From NCBI GenBank assembly GCA_016875735.1, contig VGOW01000041.1:1-33793 (forward strand): a DNA stretch of 33,793 nucleotides, in the 5' to 3' direction. Position numbers and translations under genes: made by a program. The notes below the pieces were generated by a model. It was not told the DNA's origin and did not search any database. It was given only the letters and a program-made list of their open reading frames with translations. Below, in pieces: positions 1-9,728 of this stretch (its first letter is position 1; every line of letters starts with the position of its first letter). The DNA is from Chloroflexota bacterium (GTDB lineage: Bacteria; Chloroflexota; Anaerolineae; Anaerolineales; VGOW01).

Positions 1-1693
1 CGCGGTCGCGGTCGAGGGCGAGGGCGCGGGCGCGGGCGCGGGCGCGGGCGAGGGCGAGGGCGAGGTCGAGGGCGAGGTCGAGGTCGAGGTCGAGGTCGCG
101 GGCGAGGGCGAGGGCGAGGTCGAGGGCGAGATCAGTGTTGGCGCGCGCTAACGCGCGCGCCAACACGGGATGCCGCACATCTCCATAGTCCAGCGCCTTT
201 TGCGCCGCCCACCCCAGCAAGCGGCAGAGTGGCTCGTCATTCGCCACCAACCCATCCACCCTGCGGCGAAAGCGGGCAATGAAAGTATCGGCCTCGTTCA
301 ACATGCTGGCCGTGAGCAAAAGCACTTCGCGCCAGCGGCGGTCGGTAAAGTGATTATCAATCAGCAAAGCCAGCGCGCCCTCGGCGGCATTCTCTACCAC
401 ATAGCGCGCGGAGAAGTATTCCTGCAGGGTGAGGTGCGAGAAAGAATAGATGCCCCGCGCCCGTTCGACAAAGATGCCGTGCTGGGCTTCGATGGCTTTG
501 ACGATGGTTTCACCGTCGGGTGGCGCTCCGCCTTCGGCGCTCGGTAATTTGGCCATGAACGTTTCCACGCGGCCGGCCAGATCATCCTGCCGAAAGAAAA
601 TCTCGCCGCGCTCGAAATACTCGGCCGCGATCTGGGCAAACAACTGCCGCTTGCGCCCCAACGACAGGCCGCGATACACCTTGTCGCGCCGGATGTTGCG
701 AGCCGAGTCCCACTTCTTCAGCAGGGCTTCCAAGGCTTCTTCGTACACTTCGGCGCGGCGCGGCGGGAAGATGAGGGTCTCTTCGAACGAGAGGCACAGC
801 AGGGTGAGCAACAGCGGGGTTTGGGCCAGTTCGCGCAGGCCGCTGTGTTCGGCTTTCTCCAGTTCATCTAAAAACCGTTCGGCTTTCTCCGAGTCATTCC
901 CGAACCATTTGGCGGCGAAGGTTTTGATCTGTTCGGAGTCGAAGTCGGCGATCTCCACATCGGTGAAGCCGTTGAAGGCATAATCGCTGGCGGCGATGCG
1001 GCAGGTGATGATGTGCTTGTTCTTCGGATACTGTTTGATGAAATCGTTGATGGCCGTCGTCAGCGCCGCGCGCCGTTCGCCCTCCACATTCACTTCGTCC
1101 AGCCCGTCGAACAACACCATCGCCCAGCCCTTTTTCAGAATATGCTCGATGAACGGCGCGGCTTCGGGGAAGGCGCAGATCTCGAACTGCCGGGCGATGA
1201 ACTGAGCCAGCGTTTGCCCGCTATTCGACCATTCGTGCAGGGAAATGAAAATGGGAATGCGCTCGATGCGATTGTCGAGGGCTTGCAGGGTGAGGAATTT
1301 GAGAAACGTGGTTTTGCCCGCGCCGGGTTTGCCCAGCACGTAGAGGCGGTCTCTCTCTTTCGCCAGCCCCAGAGCATTCTGCCGCTCGGCCTGGCCGCGC
1401 AGGGATCGAGTCTCTTCGTGTTCCTTGCGCAGCTGCTCGATGTCGAAACGGCGGAGCGCGGTGGGCCTGTCTAAAATATGAACGTCGGTGTAAATGCCCT
1501 CCACCGCAACGGGGTCGGGCTTGCCCAGCACGCGCATGGTGGAATACAAGTCTTTCATGCGGGCGTGGTATTTCTTGGCCGCCTCGAGCCAGCGGAACTG
1601 ATCCCAGTCCTTCCTGAATTGGCCTGAGACTTTATCTTTGATCTCTTTGCTGAAGTTATCCCACAGCCACACGCCCGCGGCGATGAAATCCAT
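1..1693 (-). CDS. NACHT-domain STAND NTPase, partial (C-terminus beyond window)
   Basis: About 564 codons are visible and the frame is still open at the left edge. The Walker A loop GKPGAGKTT lies at residues 121-129 and the Walker B motif LFDGLDEV at about 193-200; the GxDE form is typical of NACHT. The block HLTLQEYFSAR near residue 420 matches the conserved end of the NACHT helical region. From about residue 512 the protein becomes a strictly alternating Leu/Arg then Ala/Asp tail encoded by hexamers. There are no transmembrane segments, so it is probably cytosolic. STAND NTPases usually oligomerise on ligand sensing and many bacterial NACHT proteins act in phage defence; that role is inference here. 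The start at 1693 follows AAGGTGA, and the upstream gene's TGA lies inside this Shine-Dalgarno sequence, so translation is probably coupled. It is the third gene of an apparent parA-nucleotidyltransferase-NACHT operon. Confidence 0.9.
   Translation of the reverse strand, partial: MDFIAAGVWLWDNFSKEIKDKVSGQFRKDWDQFRWLEAAKKYHARMKDLYSTMRVLGKPDPVAVEGIYTDVHILDRPTALRRFDIEQLRKEHEETRSLRGQAERQNALGLAKERDRLYVLGKPGAGKTTFLKFLTLQALDNRIERIPIFISLHEWSNSGQTLAQFIARQFEICAFPEAAPFIEHILKKGWAMVLFDGLDEVNVEGERRAALTTAINDFIKQYPKNKHIITCRIAASDYAFNGFTDVEIADFDSEQIKTFAAKWFGNDSEKAERFLDELEKAEHSGLRELAQTPLLLTLLCLSFEETLIFPPRRAEVYEEALEALLKKWDSARNIRRDKVYRGLSLGRKRQLFAQIAAEYFERGEIFFRQDDLAGRVETFMAKLPSAEGGAPPDGETIVKAIEAQHGIFVERARGIYSFSHLTLQEYFSARYVVENAAEGALALLIDNHFTDRRWREVLLLTASMLNEADTFIARFRRRVDGLVANDEPLCRLLGWAAQKALDYGDVRHPVLARALARANTDLALDLALALARDLDLDLDLALDLALALARARARARALALDRDR
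2..133 (-). repeat. Hexanucleotide coding repeat in the NACHT tail
   Basis: Read on the minus strand this is about 21 consecutive hexamers of the form C(T/G)C G(C/A)C. Each codon varies only in its middle base, giving Leu or Arg followed by Ala or Asp. The only visible departure in bases 2-133 is the Asp codon at 131-133, which is GAT instead of GAC. Because six is divisible by three, unit gain or loss keeps the reading frame. The tract continues to the window edge. Confidence 0.95.
135..166. repeat. Perfect 14-bp inverted repeat inside the NACHT gene
   Basis: The arms at 135-148 and 153-166 (GTGTTGGCGCGCGC and its complement) flank a four-base loop. It sits in frame at the start of the repetitive tail and encodes part of the Leu/Ala/Arg stretch. 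There is no T-run, so a terminator is unlikely. Confidence 0.85.
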
Positions 1694-1704
1694 GCTGTTC
1701 ACCT

Positions 1705-2373
1705 TCACCCACGGAAATTCTTGTCGAATCTTTCAATGCGTTGCTCGATTTCGGCGACGATCTCGCGTAGCGAGTCGATATCGCTTGTAGAGAGGTGGTG
1801 AGCGAGAATTTCCAACAGCGGATCGAGAACAGGCCGGTAATCGTGAATGAGGGCCGCAATGTCGCTCTCGTAAATGCCAACACGAGAGAAATTCCCCTGC
1901 CGGTATAACGAAGGCAGGGCATACAGTTTTAGCAACAGCAACCCTTCGACGGTTGCGCACGGAATCTCTTGCTCGGCGAAAGGCTGAGGAGCAGTATGCT
2001 GTTGGCCGACTCTCTCGAAGAGCGGGTTGCTGGTGAGAAGGATGTCGATCTGGAGAGCGTCGAATTTGCCGCGGGCGAAATCCTTGTCCTGGCTTTCGAT
2101 CTGAATCTCCGGCAATGCTCTCAACGACGACACAGCCATAATCAGATCGACATCTTCGGTATTGCGGCCTTCGACGAACTGCAGCATTGCCACACCGCCG
2201 ACGAGCGCGTACTCTATCTGTCGTTCACGCAGAAGGTCAAACAGATGCGCAACGGTTTGCAGGAGGGAGTCTGCGGCCATAGCATCTTCTCGCTTGTTTC
2301 TGAAGTTGAAGACAACGGCGTTTCGAACCACCTCGCCGATGCGAATTCTCTTGGAAGCGGTCGTTGCGATCAT
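1705..2373 (-). CDS. Nucleotidyltransferase-fold protein (AbiEii/MNT-like)
   Basis: This 222-residue protein carries the nucleotidyltransferase signature: LVGGVAM at residues 57-63, then TEDVDL with Asp74 and Asp76 as likely metal ligands, and a later DALQIDILL that could supply the third Asp. The fold is shared by AbiEii toxins, MNT antitoxins and uncharacterised single-domain proteins; which applies here cannot be told from sequence. The first ATG is four bases after the parA stop. An internal Met32 (position 2280), preceded by a weak purine stretch, would start nearer the conserved domain and is an alternative. Its stop codon is embedded in the Shine-Dalgarno sequence of the NACHT gene, which suggests coupled expression and a shared function. 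Confidence 0.8.
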   Translation of the reverse strand: MIATTASKRIRIGEVVRNAVVFNFRNKREDAMAADSLLQTVAHLFDLLRERQIEYALVGGVAMLQFVEGRNTEDVDLIMAVSSLRALPEIQIESQDKDFARGKFDALQIDILLTSNPLFERVGQQHTAPQPFAEQEIPCATVEGLLLLKLYALPSLYRQGNFSRVGIYESDIAALIHDYRPVLDPLLEILAHHLSTSDIDSLREIVAEIEQRIERFDKNFRG

Positions 2374-2377
2374 ACTG

Positions 2378-3145
2378 TCACGCTTGATCGCCTTTCAGCA
2401 GTTCCTCGGCCAGCGCGTGGTAGGCTTGCGCTCCGGCAGAGGAAGCGGCGTAGGCCGAGATGGGCACGCCGTGCGAAGGGGCCTCGGCCAGGCGCACACT
2501 GCGCGGGATGATGCTCTTGAACACTTTGCCGGGGAAGTGTTTGCGAACTTCGGCGAGCACTTGCGATGAAAGGCCGGTGCGGGCGTCGAACATGGTCATC
2601 ACCACGCCGCGCACGTGCAGGCCGGTGTTGAGCGCCGAGCGCACGCGGTTGATCGTCTGCACCAGCTGCCCCAAACCTTCGAGGGCGAGGTACTCGCACT
2701 GCACCGGAATGATAACCGCTTCGGAGGCGACCAGCGCGTTGACGGTGAGCAGGCTGAGTGAAGGCGGGCAGTCGATCAAAATGTAATCGTAATTGCCTTT
2801 CAGTGAGGCGAGGCGAGTCTTGAGCCGAGTCTCGCGGGCCAGCTCGTTCACCAGTTCCACATCGGCGCCGGAGAGTTCGGGCGAGGAGGGCATGAGCGAG
2901 AGGTTGAGTTTGGGGCTGACGAGGATCGCATCGGCGGGCTTCTCGCCTTCGATCAGCACATCATAGATGCTCGTCTTCACTTTGTGTTTGTCGATGCCGA
3001 GACACGAGGTGGTGTTGGCTTGCGGATCGAGATCGATCAACAGCACGCGCTGGCCGAGTTGCGCCAGATACGCGCCGAGATTGATGGCGGTGGTAGTTTT
3101 GCCAACGCCGCCTTTTTGATTAACGAGGGCGTAGATGTGGGGCAT
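2378..3145 (-). CDS. parA: ParA/Soj-family partition ATPase
   Basis: This 255-residue protein has the deviant Walker A motif KGGVGKTT at residues 11-18, the Walker A-prime LLIDLDPQ, and the Walker B region YDYILIDCPPS. The length is typical of chromosomal Soj/ParA. These ATPases bind DNA non-specifically in the ATP form and position ParB-parS complexes. No parB lies beside it in the window; instead the next genes on the same strand are a nucleotidyltransferase-fold protein and a NACHT NTPase with spacers of 4 and 11 bases. It may be the chromosomal partition ATPase with a read-through operon, or a ParA recruited to an accessory module. A TAAAAT box lies about 40 bases upstream. Confidence 0.95.
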   Translation of the reverse strand: MPHIYALVNQKGGVGKTTTAINLGAYLAQLGQRVLLIDLDPQANTTSCLGIDKHKVKTSIYDVLIEGEKPADAILVSPKLNLSLMPSSPELSGADVELVNELARETRLKTRLASLKGNYDYILIDCPPSLSLLTVNALVASEAVIIPVQCEYLALEGLGQLVQTINRVRSALNTGLHVRGVVMTMFDARTGLSSQVLAEVRKHFPGKVFKSIIPRSVRLAEAPSHGVPISAYAASSAGAQAYHALAEELLKGDQA

Positions 3146-3151
3146 GGGATC

Positions 3152-3179
3152 AGCGATTAGCCATTAGCGATTAGCGGTC
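3152..3179. repeat. Heptanucleotide array, four units
   Basis: Four units of seven bases follow one another (AGCGATT, AGCCATT, AGCGATT, AGCGGTC) just upstream of parA. The array resembles, in inverted orientation, the one at 4086-4120. Confidence 0.85.
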
Positions 3180-3185
3180 AGGCGT

Positions 3186-3191
3186 ATTTTA
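3186..3191 (-). promoter_or_regulatory. Candidate -10 box for parA
   Basis: On the minus strand this reads TAAAAT, about 40 bases before the parA ATG. No convincing -35 is visible, and the spacer is otherwise filled with seven-base repeats. Confidence 0.45.
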
Positions 3192-3220
3192 TCATTCCGC
3201 TCACTGGTAACTGACTACTG

Positions 3221-3258
3221 AATTCTGACTACTGGCTACTGGCTACTGGCTTCTGACT
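3221..3258. repeat. Heptanucleotide array at the end of the PfkB gene
   Basis: Related words of seven bases run CTGACTA, then after a short break ACTGGCT three times (3231-3251) and TCTGACT. The TAG stop of the PfkB gene at 3243-3245 lies inside the array. Confidence 0.85.
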
Positions 3259-4040
3259 CTCGTCTTCTCCCTCACCCCCACTCGCGTCACCGACTCGGAG
3301 GCGAGGTCGACGGCAAATCGGGCGGCGTCCCACGCATCGGCAGACTGTTGCAGGCGAACAAAGAAGGCGGCGGCAAAGATATCGCCCGCTCCGGTCAAGT
3401 CTGCCACGGGAACGGCAGGCGCGGGGAATTGGCGGCGGTCGCCATTCCAAAAGACGGTCGCCCCTTGATCGCCTTGTGTGGCGACGAAGGCTTTCGATTG
3501 CGAAGCCCAACGTTCGATCACATTCCAGTCTCCGCCGACATCCTCAACACTGATCACGGTGGCCGATGCCGATCTCAACAGCGACTCCGATTCGGCCCAT
3601 TCGCCGCGAGTGACGCGGCCACTCGCATCCCATCGCCGCATCCATCCCTGCGGAGTGAGGCCGATGAACGTTCCAGCGAAGTGCGCGGCGAACGCCGGAT
3701 CGACTTCGCAAGCGATGGGCGCGAGATGAACAATGGAAGGGTTGGTCCACTCGGAAGGCAGATCGGCGGGCGAGAGCAGTGAGGCTTGCGCGTGAAGAGT
3801 CTGGATGCGGCCGGTCGGCGTGTATCGATTCTCGAAGACGGTGCTGAGAGGCGAAGGCGCGCAGTGCACCGCGATGCTTTCGAGCCCGGCGGTGATGGCA
3901 TCGGGCGCGGCAGAGGTGAGGATGCCGGTTTGCAAGCCGAGCGCGTGAGCGGCGAGAGTGGAATAGGCAACCGTGCCGCCGAGTCGGAGTCCATTGGGGG
4001 TGATGTCTTGAGCGATATGGCCGATGGCGAGGTAGTCCAT
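3243..4040 (-). CDS. PfkB/ribokinase-family carbohydrate kinase
   Basis: This 265-residue protein has the C-terminal PfkB signature GAGDIFAAAF with the catalytic base Asp220, and the N-terminal pattern GHIAQD followed by LGGTVAYS typical of the sugar-binding lobe. The family phosphorylates sugars or nucleosides with ATP; the substrate cannot be assigned. The ATG at 4040 is preferred over an in-frame TTG two codons upstream. Neither has a Shine-Dalgarno sequence, because the upstream region is made of seven-base repeats. The last codons and the TAG stop also lie in a heptamer array, so both ends of the gene abut such arrays. The downstream neighbour is parA, in the same direction. Confidence 0.88.
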   Translation of the reverse strand: MDYLAIGHIAQDITPNGLRLGGTVAYSTLAAHALGLQTGILTSAAPDAITAGLESIAVHCAPSPLSTVFENRYTPTGRIQTLHAQASLLSPADLPSEWTNPSIVHLAPIACEVDPAFAAHFAGTFIGLTPQGWMRRWDASGRVTRGEWAESESLLRSASATVISVEDVGGDWNVIERWASQSKAFVATQGDQGATVFWNGDRRQFPAPAVPVADLTGAGDIFAAAFFVRLQQSADAWDAARFAVDLASESVTRVGVREKTRVRSQ

Positions 4041-4041
4041 T

Positions 4042-4069
4042 GGCAAATGGCAAATGACGAATGACGAAT
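4042..4069. repeat. Heptanucleotide array upstream of the PfkB gene
   Basis: GGCAAAT twice is followed by GACGAAT twice, all in register with period seven, immediately before the PfkB start codon. Confidence 0.88.
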
Positions 4070-4085
4070 GTTGGTTTCGCTAAGT

Positions 4086-4120
4086 GCTGACCGCTGATTG
4101 CTGATTGCTAATCGCTACCG
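4086..4120. repeat. Heptanucleotide array at the end of the UPF0316 gene
   Basis: Five units in register read GCTGACC, GCTGATT, GCTGATT, GCTAATC and GCTACCG. The TAG stop of the UPF0316 gene at 4115-4117 is part of the last unit. Confidence 0.88.
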
Positions 4121-4627
4121 TTGGAAGAAGCCGCGCCAGAGAGGCCGCACTTCTTCGATGGTGATGAAGGCCGACTCGTCGGCGGCGCGCACGAGACCTT
4201 GCACATGATCGACATCTTTGCGGCGCGCGGTGATGAGCAGAACGGTCACCGCGCCGTCTTTGCCGCGCCCCGACATTTCGGTGACGGCGTAGCCGCCGCC
4301 GCGAAGCGCATCGGCAATGGCCTGCCCTTTGGCAGAGGAGATGATTCGCATTTGTCCGAAGCCGAGAGCGAGGCGCTCCTCGAACACCATGCCCAGCATC
4401 ACACCCGCGCCGAATCCGGCGGCGTAGCCGACGATGTTGAGCGGGTTGCTGAGTTCGTTGATCACCCGGCTGATGGCGATAACGAAGATGGCCGCCTGCA
4501 TGAAGCCGATGACTCCGGCGGTGAGTTTGCGGCCGCGCATCATGAACAGCACGCGCAGGGTGTCGAGCGTCATATCGGCGACGCGCATGAAGAAGATGAA
4601 GAGGGCGGAGAGGATGGCGGGGAGCAT
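4115..4627 (-). CDS. UPF0316 membrane protein (DUF5698 + DUF2179)
   Basis: This 170-residue protein has an N-terminal half with about three hydrophobic segments, including AILSALFIFFMRVADMTLDT and a segment starting at GYAAGFGAG. The soluble C-terminal half (from about residue 90) has the DUF2179 pattern of GGGYAVTEMSGRGKDG followed by VLLITARRKD. This arrangement and length match UPF0316 proteins, whose biochemical role is unknown; the C-terminal domain resembles ligand-binding regulatory domains. The ATG at 4627 is preceded by a pyrimidine-rich stretch with no Shine-Dalgarno sequence. Both flanks are heptamer arrays. Confidence 0.88.
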   Translation of the reverse strand: MLPAILSALFIFFMRVADMTLDTLRVLFMMRGRKLTAGVIGFMQAAIFVIAISRVINELSNPLNIVGYAAGFGAGVMLGMVFEERLALGFGQMRIISSAKGQAIADALRGGGYAVTEMSGRGKDGAVTVLLITARRKDVDHVQGLVRAADESAFITIEEVRPLWRGFFQR

Positions 4628-4650
4628 GGGAGGGGAGAAGTCAGAAGAGA

Positions 4651-4705
4651 GTGATCAGTGATTGGTAATTGGTGATTGGCTTTGCCACTTGCCACTTGCC
4701 ATCCG

Positions 4706-4720
<15 letters not shown>
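4651..4720. repeat. Ten-unit heptanucleotide array at the end of glgP
   Basis: Ten units stay in register for 70 bases, starting GTGATCA, GTGATTG, GTAATTG, GTGATTG and moving to CACTTGC twice and CATCCGC. It is the longest uninterrupted array in the window. The glgP stop (TAG at 4706-4708) and its last codons are read from it. Confidence 0.92.
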
Positions 4721-6862
<2,142 letters not shown>

Positions 6863-6942
6863 GAGCAGGGCTCCGAGATTCGAGTTGGAGTTTGAGTTGA
6901 GGTGAGCGGCGAGCGAGGCGGCTGCCCCTCAATGATTGCGGA

Positions 6943-6948
6943 ATTGTA
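6943..6948 (-). promoter_or_regulatory. Candidate -10 box for glgP
   Basis: TACAAT on the minus strand, with ACGACA 16 bases upstream as a weak -35. It would give a 5' leader of about 75 bases. It lies back to back with the box for the M20 peptidase gene. Confidence 0.5.
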
Positions 6949-6984
6949 CTACACCGCGTTGGGGTGTCGTCGCCGTTGTGCTGG

Positions 6985-6990
6985 TAGAAT
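6985..6990 (+). promoter_or_regulatory. Candidate extended -10 box for the M20 peptidase
   Basis: TAGAAT preceded by TGG gives an extended -10 (TGNTANAAT). The predicted start of transcription is about 23 bases before the ATG at 7021, leaving room for GGGAG. Confidence 0.5.
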
Positions 6991-7020
6991 GTGCTCATCA
7001 CTTCACTGGGAGCAAAGCCC

Positions 7021-8160
7021 ATGACCGCCATCCCCGTTTCATACTTCGCCGACCGAACTGATCAACTCGTGGAAACCCTGCGCCGATACGTCGAGATCGA
7101 GTCGCCGTCCACCGACAAAGCCGCCGTGGATCGATTCGGCGCGGCGGTGGCCGATGAGCTCCGCGCGCTCGGCGCGGCGGTGGAAATTGATCGGCAGACG
7201 GCGGCAGGCGATCACGTCATTGGCCGATTCGGCAGCGGAAGCGACGGCATTCTCATCCTCTGCCATCTCGACACGGTGCACGATCTCGGCGAAGTCAAAC
7301 GCAACCCGCCGCGCGCGCAGGGCAACAAATTTTACGGGCCGGGCGCGATTGATATGAAAGGCAGTATCGCGCAAACACTGGCCGCACTGCGCGCGCTCAT
7401 CGACAACAGCCGAATGCCCGCCCGCCCCATCACCGCCCTGTTCACCTCCGATGAAGAGATCGGCTCGGAAGCGTCGCGGCCGCTCATCGAATCGCTCGGC
7501 GCGCAGGCCGGGCTGGTGTTGTGCATGGAACCGGCGCTTCCCGGCGGCGCGCTCAAAACATGGCGAAAGGGAATCGGCGGATTCGAGATCGTCGCCCGGG
7601 GCCGCTCCACTCATGCCGGAGCCGATCACGAAAACGGCGTGAACGCCATCGAAGAAATCGCCAATCACATTCTGGCTCTGCAAAAGCTCACCGATTACGA
7701 GAAGGGCACGACGGTGAATGTGGGTGTGGTTGACGGCGGCACACGGAGCAACGTGGTGCCCGACGAATGCCGGTTGGAGGTGGATTTGCGGGTGATGACT
7801 CCGGCGGACGCCGACTCCGTTTGCGCGGCCATCACCTCGCTCAAGCCCGTTCATCCGCGCGCCACCCTCACCATCACCGGCGGCATGAACCGCCCGCCCA
7901 TGCCGCGCACCGAAAACATCGCCCGCTCGTTTGCCATCGCCTCGCGCATCGCCGAGCAGCTCGGAATGCGACTCGAAGAGGGCGGCACGGGCGGCGGCTC
8001 CGACGCGAACTTCATCGCTCCGCTGGGCGTGCCCGTGCTGGATGGATTGGGGCCGATTGGCAACGGCGCGCATTCAGAGCGCGAGCATGTCATCGTCAAC
8101 AGTTTGCCAGAGCGAACGGCGCTGTTGGCCGGGCTGTTGAGCGAGTGGCCATCCGATTAG
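7021..8160 (+). CDS. M20-family metallopeptidase (carboxypeptidase G2-like)
   Basis: This 379-residue zinc hydrolase has all expected metal ligands: His82 in CHLDTV, Asp111 in GAIDMKGS, the DEE triad at 144-146, Glu in LCMEPAL and the late His in NGAHSEREH. The dimerisation (lid) domain lies between, with GRSTHAGADHENGVNA. The family removes C-terminal amino acids, often glutamate, or acts on related N-acyl amino acids; the substrate is not fixed by sequence. The start at 7021 follows GGGAG eight bases upstream; an ATG at 6991 in frame has no ribosome site. No signal peptide, so probably cytosolic. A dispersed palindromic element follows the stop by six bases. Confidence 0.92.
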   Translation: MTAIPVSYFADRTDQLVETLRRYVEIESPSTDKAAVDRFGAAVADELRALGAAVEIDRQTAAGDHVIGRFGSGSDGILILCHLDTVHDLGEVKRNPPRAQGNKFYGPGAIDMKGSIAQTLAALRALIDNSRMPARPITALFTSDEEIGSEASRPLIESLGAQAGLVLCMEPALPGGALKTWRKGIGGFEIVARGRSTHAGADHENGVNAIEEIANHILALQKLTDYEKGTTVNVGVVDGGTRSNVVPDECRLEVDLRVMTPADADSVCAAITSLKPVHPRATLTITGGMNRPPMPRTENIARSFAIASRIAEQLGMRLEEGGTGGGSDANFIAPLGVPVLDGLGPIGNGAHSEREHVIVNSLPERTALLAGLLSEWPSD

Positions 8161-8166
8161 AGGCTA

Positions 8167-8269
8167 TCGGAAATGGATCATTCTCCACGAAGGCCACGAA
8201 GCCACACGAAGATTTGCTGATAGTCTTCGTGCCCTTCGTGTGCTTCGTGGATCATCGGTTTATTTCCGA
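8167..8269. repeat. Dispersed palindromic element, copy A
   Basis: It starts TCGGAAA and ends TTTCCGA, with inner arms rich in CCACGAAG and CTTCGTGG. A second copy with the same ends and inner words is at 29384-29480. Both are followed directly by AGGAGTC, which supplies the Shine-Dalgarno sequence of the next gene here. Confidence 0.82.
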
Positions 8270-8278
8270 AGGAGTCTG

Positions 8279-9715
8279 ATGAGATCGAAAGCCGGAGCGA
8301 TGGTCGGGCTGATCTTGCTCTATTGGCTCACCCGGCTCATCGCCCTCGACTCGCTGGCCTTCTTCATCGACGAGGCCAATCACTTGTGGTGGGCGCGCGA
8401 TGTGTGGGCATTGCATCCTTTCCACGCCGCCTCCGATGGCCGGCTGCTCAACGTGTTGTGGATGGCCGCCTTCTGGCCGTTCAACGCCGCCGTGTGGCTG
8501 TCGCGCGCGAGCGTGGCGCTCGTAACCACTGCCGGGTTCGCCTGCGCGCTTGCCTTCGCCCATCGATTGATTTCATTCCGCGCCGCTGCCATCGCCGGAT
8601 TGCTGTACATCTTTCTCCCGCTCACCTTTTTCTTCGAACGCATGGCATTGGCCGATTCACTCTCCGCGCCGTTCGTGGCTGGGGCGCTGTGGGCCATCTC
8701 GCAGTGGCGCAAACAACCCACTGCCAAAACCGATCTGCTGTGGGCCGCGCTCGGCGGCATCGCCCTCACCGCCGCCGCCTTCAGCAAAATATCGAACCTC
8801 ATCTTCCTCTGCATCCCCATCTTCGCCGCTGTGTTCCTCTTCCAATTATCCGAGGGGCGGCGAGCCGCGTGGCTCGCTGGCGCAACGCTCGCCGCCTTCG
8901 CCGTCACCGCGCTTCCATCGGCGGCCATCGTCAAAGTGATCGGGCGCTCCGATCTGGGGCTCGATCTGCTGACGCTCAAAGCCAGCACTCCGCTCGAACA
9001 ACTGCCTCGGCAAATCATCACCGCGTCGGGCGTTTTATGGAACGCCGTTCTCGCCTACTTCCCCTTTCCGATGTGGCTGATCGTGCTGATCGGGATCGGG
9101 ATCGGGCTGTGGCGCGGTGGCCGCCCGGTGTGGTTTGTGTTCGCGGTGTTGGCCGCCACCGTTGGGGCGCTCGTCTCTCGAACCTCAACCGCCTTTCTCG
9201 AAACGCGATTCCTTCCGGCCTATGCGCCGCTGGTCGTCATCGTCGCCGCCGCCGGGTTGACGCGACTCACCGAACAATGGAAACCGTTGTGGCTGGCATT
9301 GGGTGCGGCGGCGATGATCAGTTCGGGGTTGTGGTTCGAATGGATCGGTTGGACACGAGCCGAAGCCCTGCCCCTGCCCCGCGCCGACGAATGGCAATAC
9401 ATCACCGGCTGGCCTTCGGGCTACGGCTTCCGCGAGATCGCCGCCGAGGCCATCGCGCGCGGCGAACCGGCCACGCTGGTCACCCTCGATCTCGGCGGCG
9501 AGGAACGATTCGCGGGCTACCTCTTGGGCAAGACCGACGTGGTGACAGCAGTGAGGTATCGAGAGGGGATGTCGCTATCGGGCGTGTTGTTGGTGATCGA
9601 CACGCCGAAGGACGATTCGGATTTGGCCGAGAAGGGTTGGGCGTTGACCGAACTGGCGCGGTATCCGCGCCCCGGCGGAGAGTCGGCGTTGGTGGTATAT
9701 CGGGTAGAACCGTAG
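8279..9715 (+). CDS. Polytopic membrane glycosyltransferase (GT39/ArnT-like)
   Basis: This 478-residue protein has about ten hydrophobic segments. After the first helix comes FFIDEANHLWW, which matches the acidic loop motif of the polyprenyl-phosphate-sugar-dependent GT-C fold (GT39/PMT-like). A soluble C-terminal part from about residue 370 resembles the extracytoplasmic domains of this class. It probably transfers a sugar from a lipid carrier to an exported acceptor at the membrane; the acceptor is unknown. GAAGGAG five bases before the ATG fixes the start. That ribosome site comes from the palindromic element just upstream. Its stop codon is immediately followed by the -10 box of the tRNA gene. 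Confidence 0.82.
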   Translation: MRSKAGAMVGLILLYWLTRLIALDSLAFFIDEANHLWWARDVWALHPFHAASDGRLLNVLWMAAFWPFNAAVWLSRASVALVTTAGFACALAFAHRLISFRAAAIAGLLYIFLPLTFFFERMALADSLSAPFVAGALWAISQWRKQPTAKTDLLWAALGGIALTAAAFSKISNLIFLCIPIFAAVFLFQLSEGRRAAWLAGATLAAFAVTALPSAAIVKVIGRSDLGLDLLTLKASTPLEQLPRQIITASGVLWNAVLAYFPFPMWLIVLIGIGIGLWRGGRPVWFVFAVLAATVGALVSRTSTAFLETRFLPAYAPLVVIVAAAGLTRLTEQWKPLWLALGAAAMISSGLWFEWIGWTRAEALPLPRADEWQYITGWPSGYGFREIAAEAIARGEPATLVTLDLGGEERFAGYLLGKTDVVTAVRYREGMSLSGVLLVIDTPKDDSDLAEKGWALTELARYPRPGGESALVVYRVEP

Positions 9716-9721
9716 TAGAAT
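9716..9721 (+). promoter_or_regulatory. Candidate -10 box for tRNA-Leu
   Basis: TAGAAT begins on the base after the glycosyltransferase stop codon and ends seven bases before the first base of the tRNA. The predicted transcript would have almost no 5' leader. Confidence 0.6.
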
Positions 9722-9728
9722 CTTGGCT

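Noticed and set aside
4041-4046. TTG start two codons upstream of the PfkB ATG
   Set aside because: It lies in the heptamer array, has no ribosome site, and the ATG gives the expected family N-terminus.
7039-8073. Long open frame opposite the M20 peptidase gene, and similar ones opposite guaB, gyrB and the LysM gene
   Set aside because: High-GC codon bias leaves long antisense frames open. Their translations are Arg/His/Gly-rich without domains, and the sense strand encodes complete conserved enzymes.
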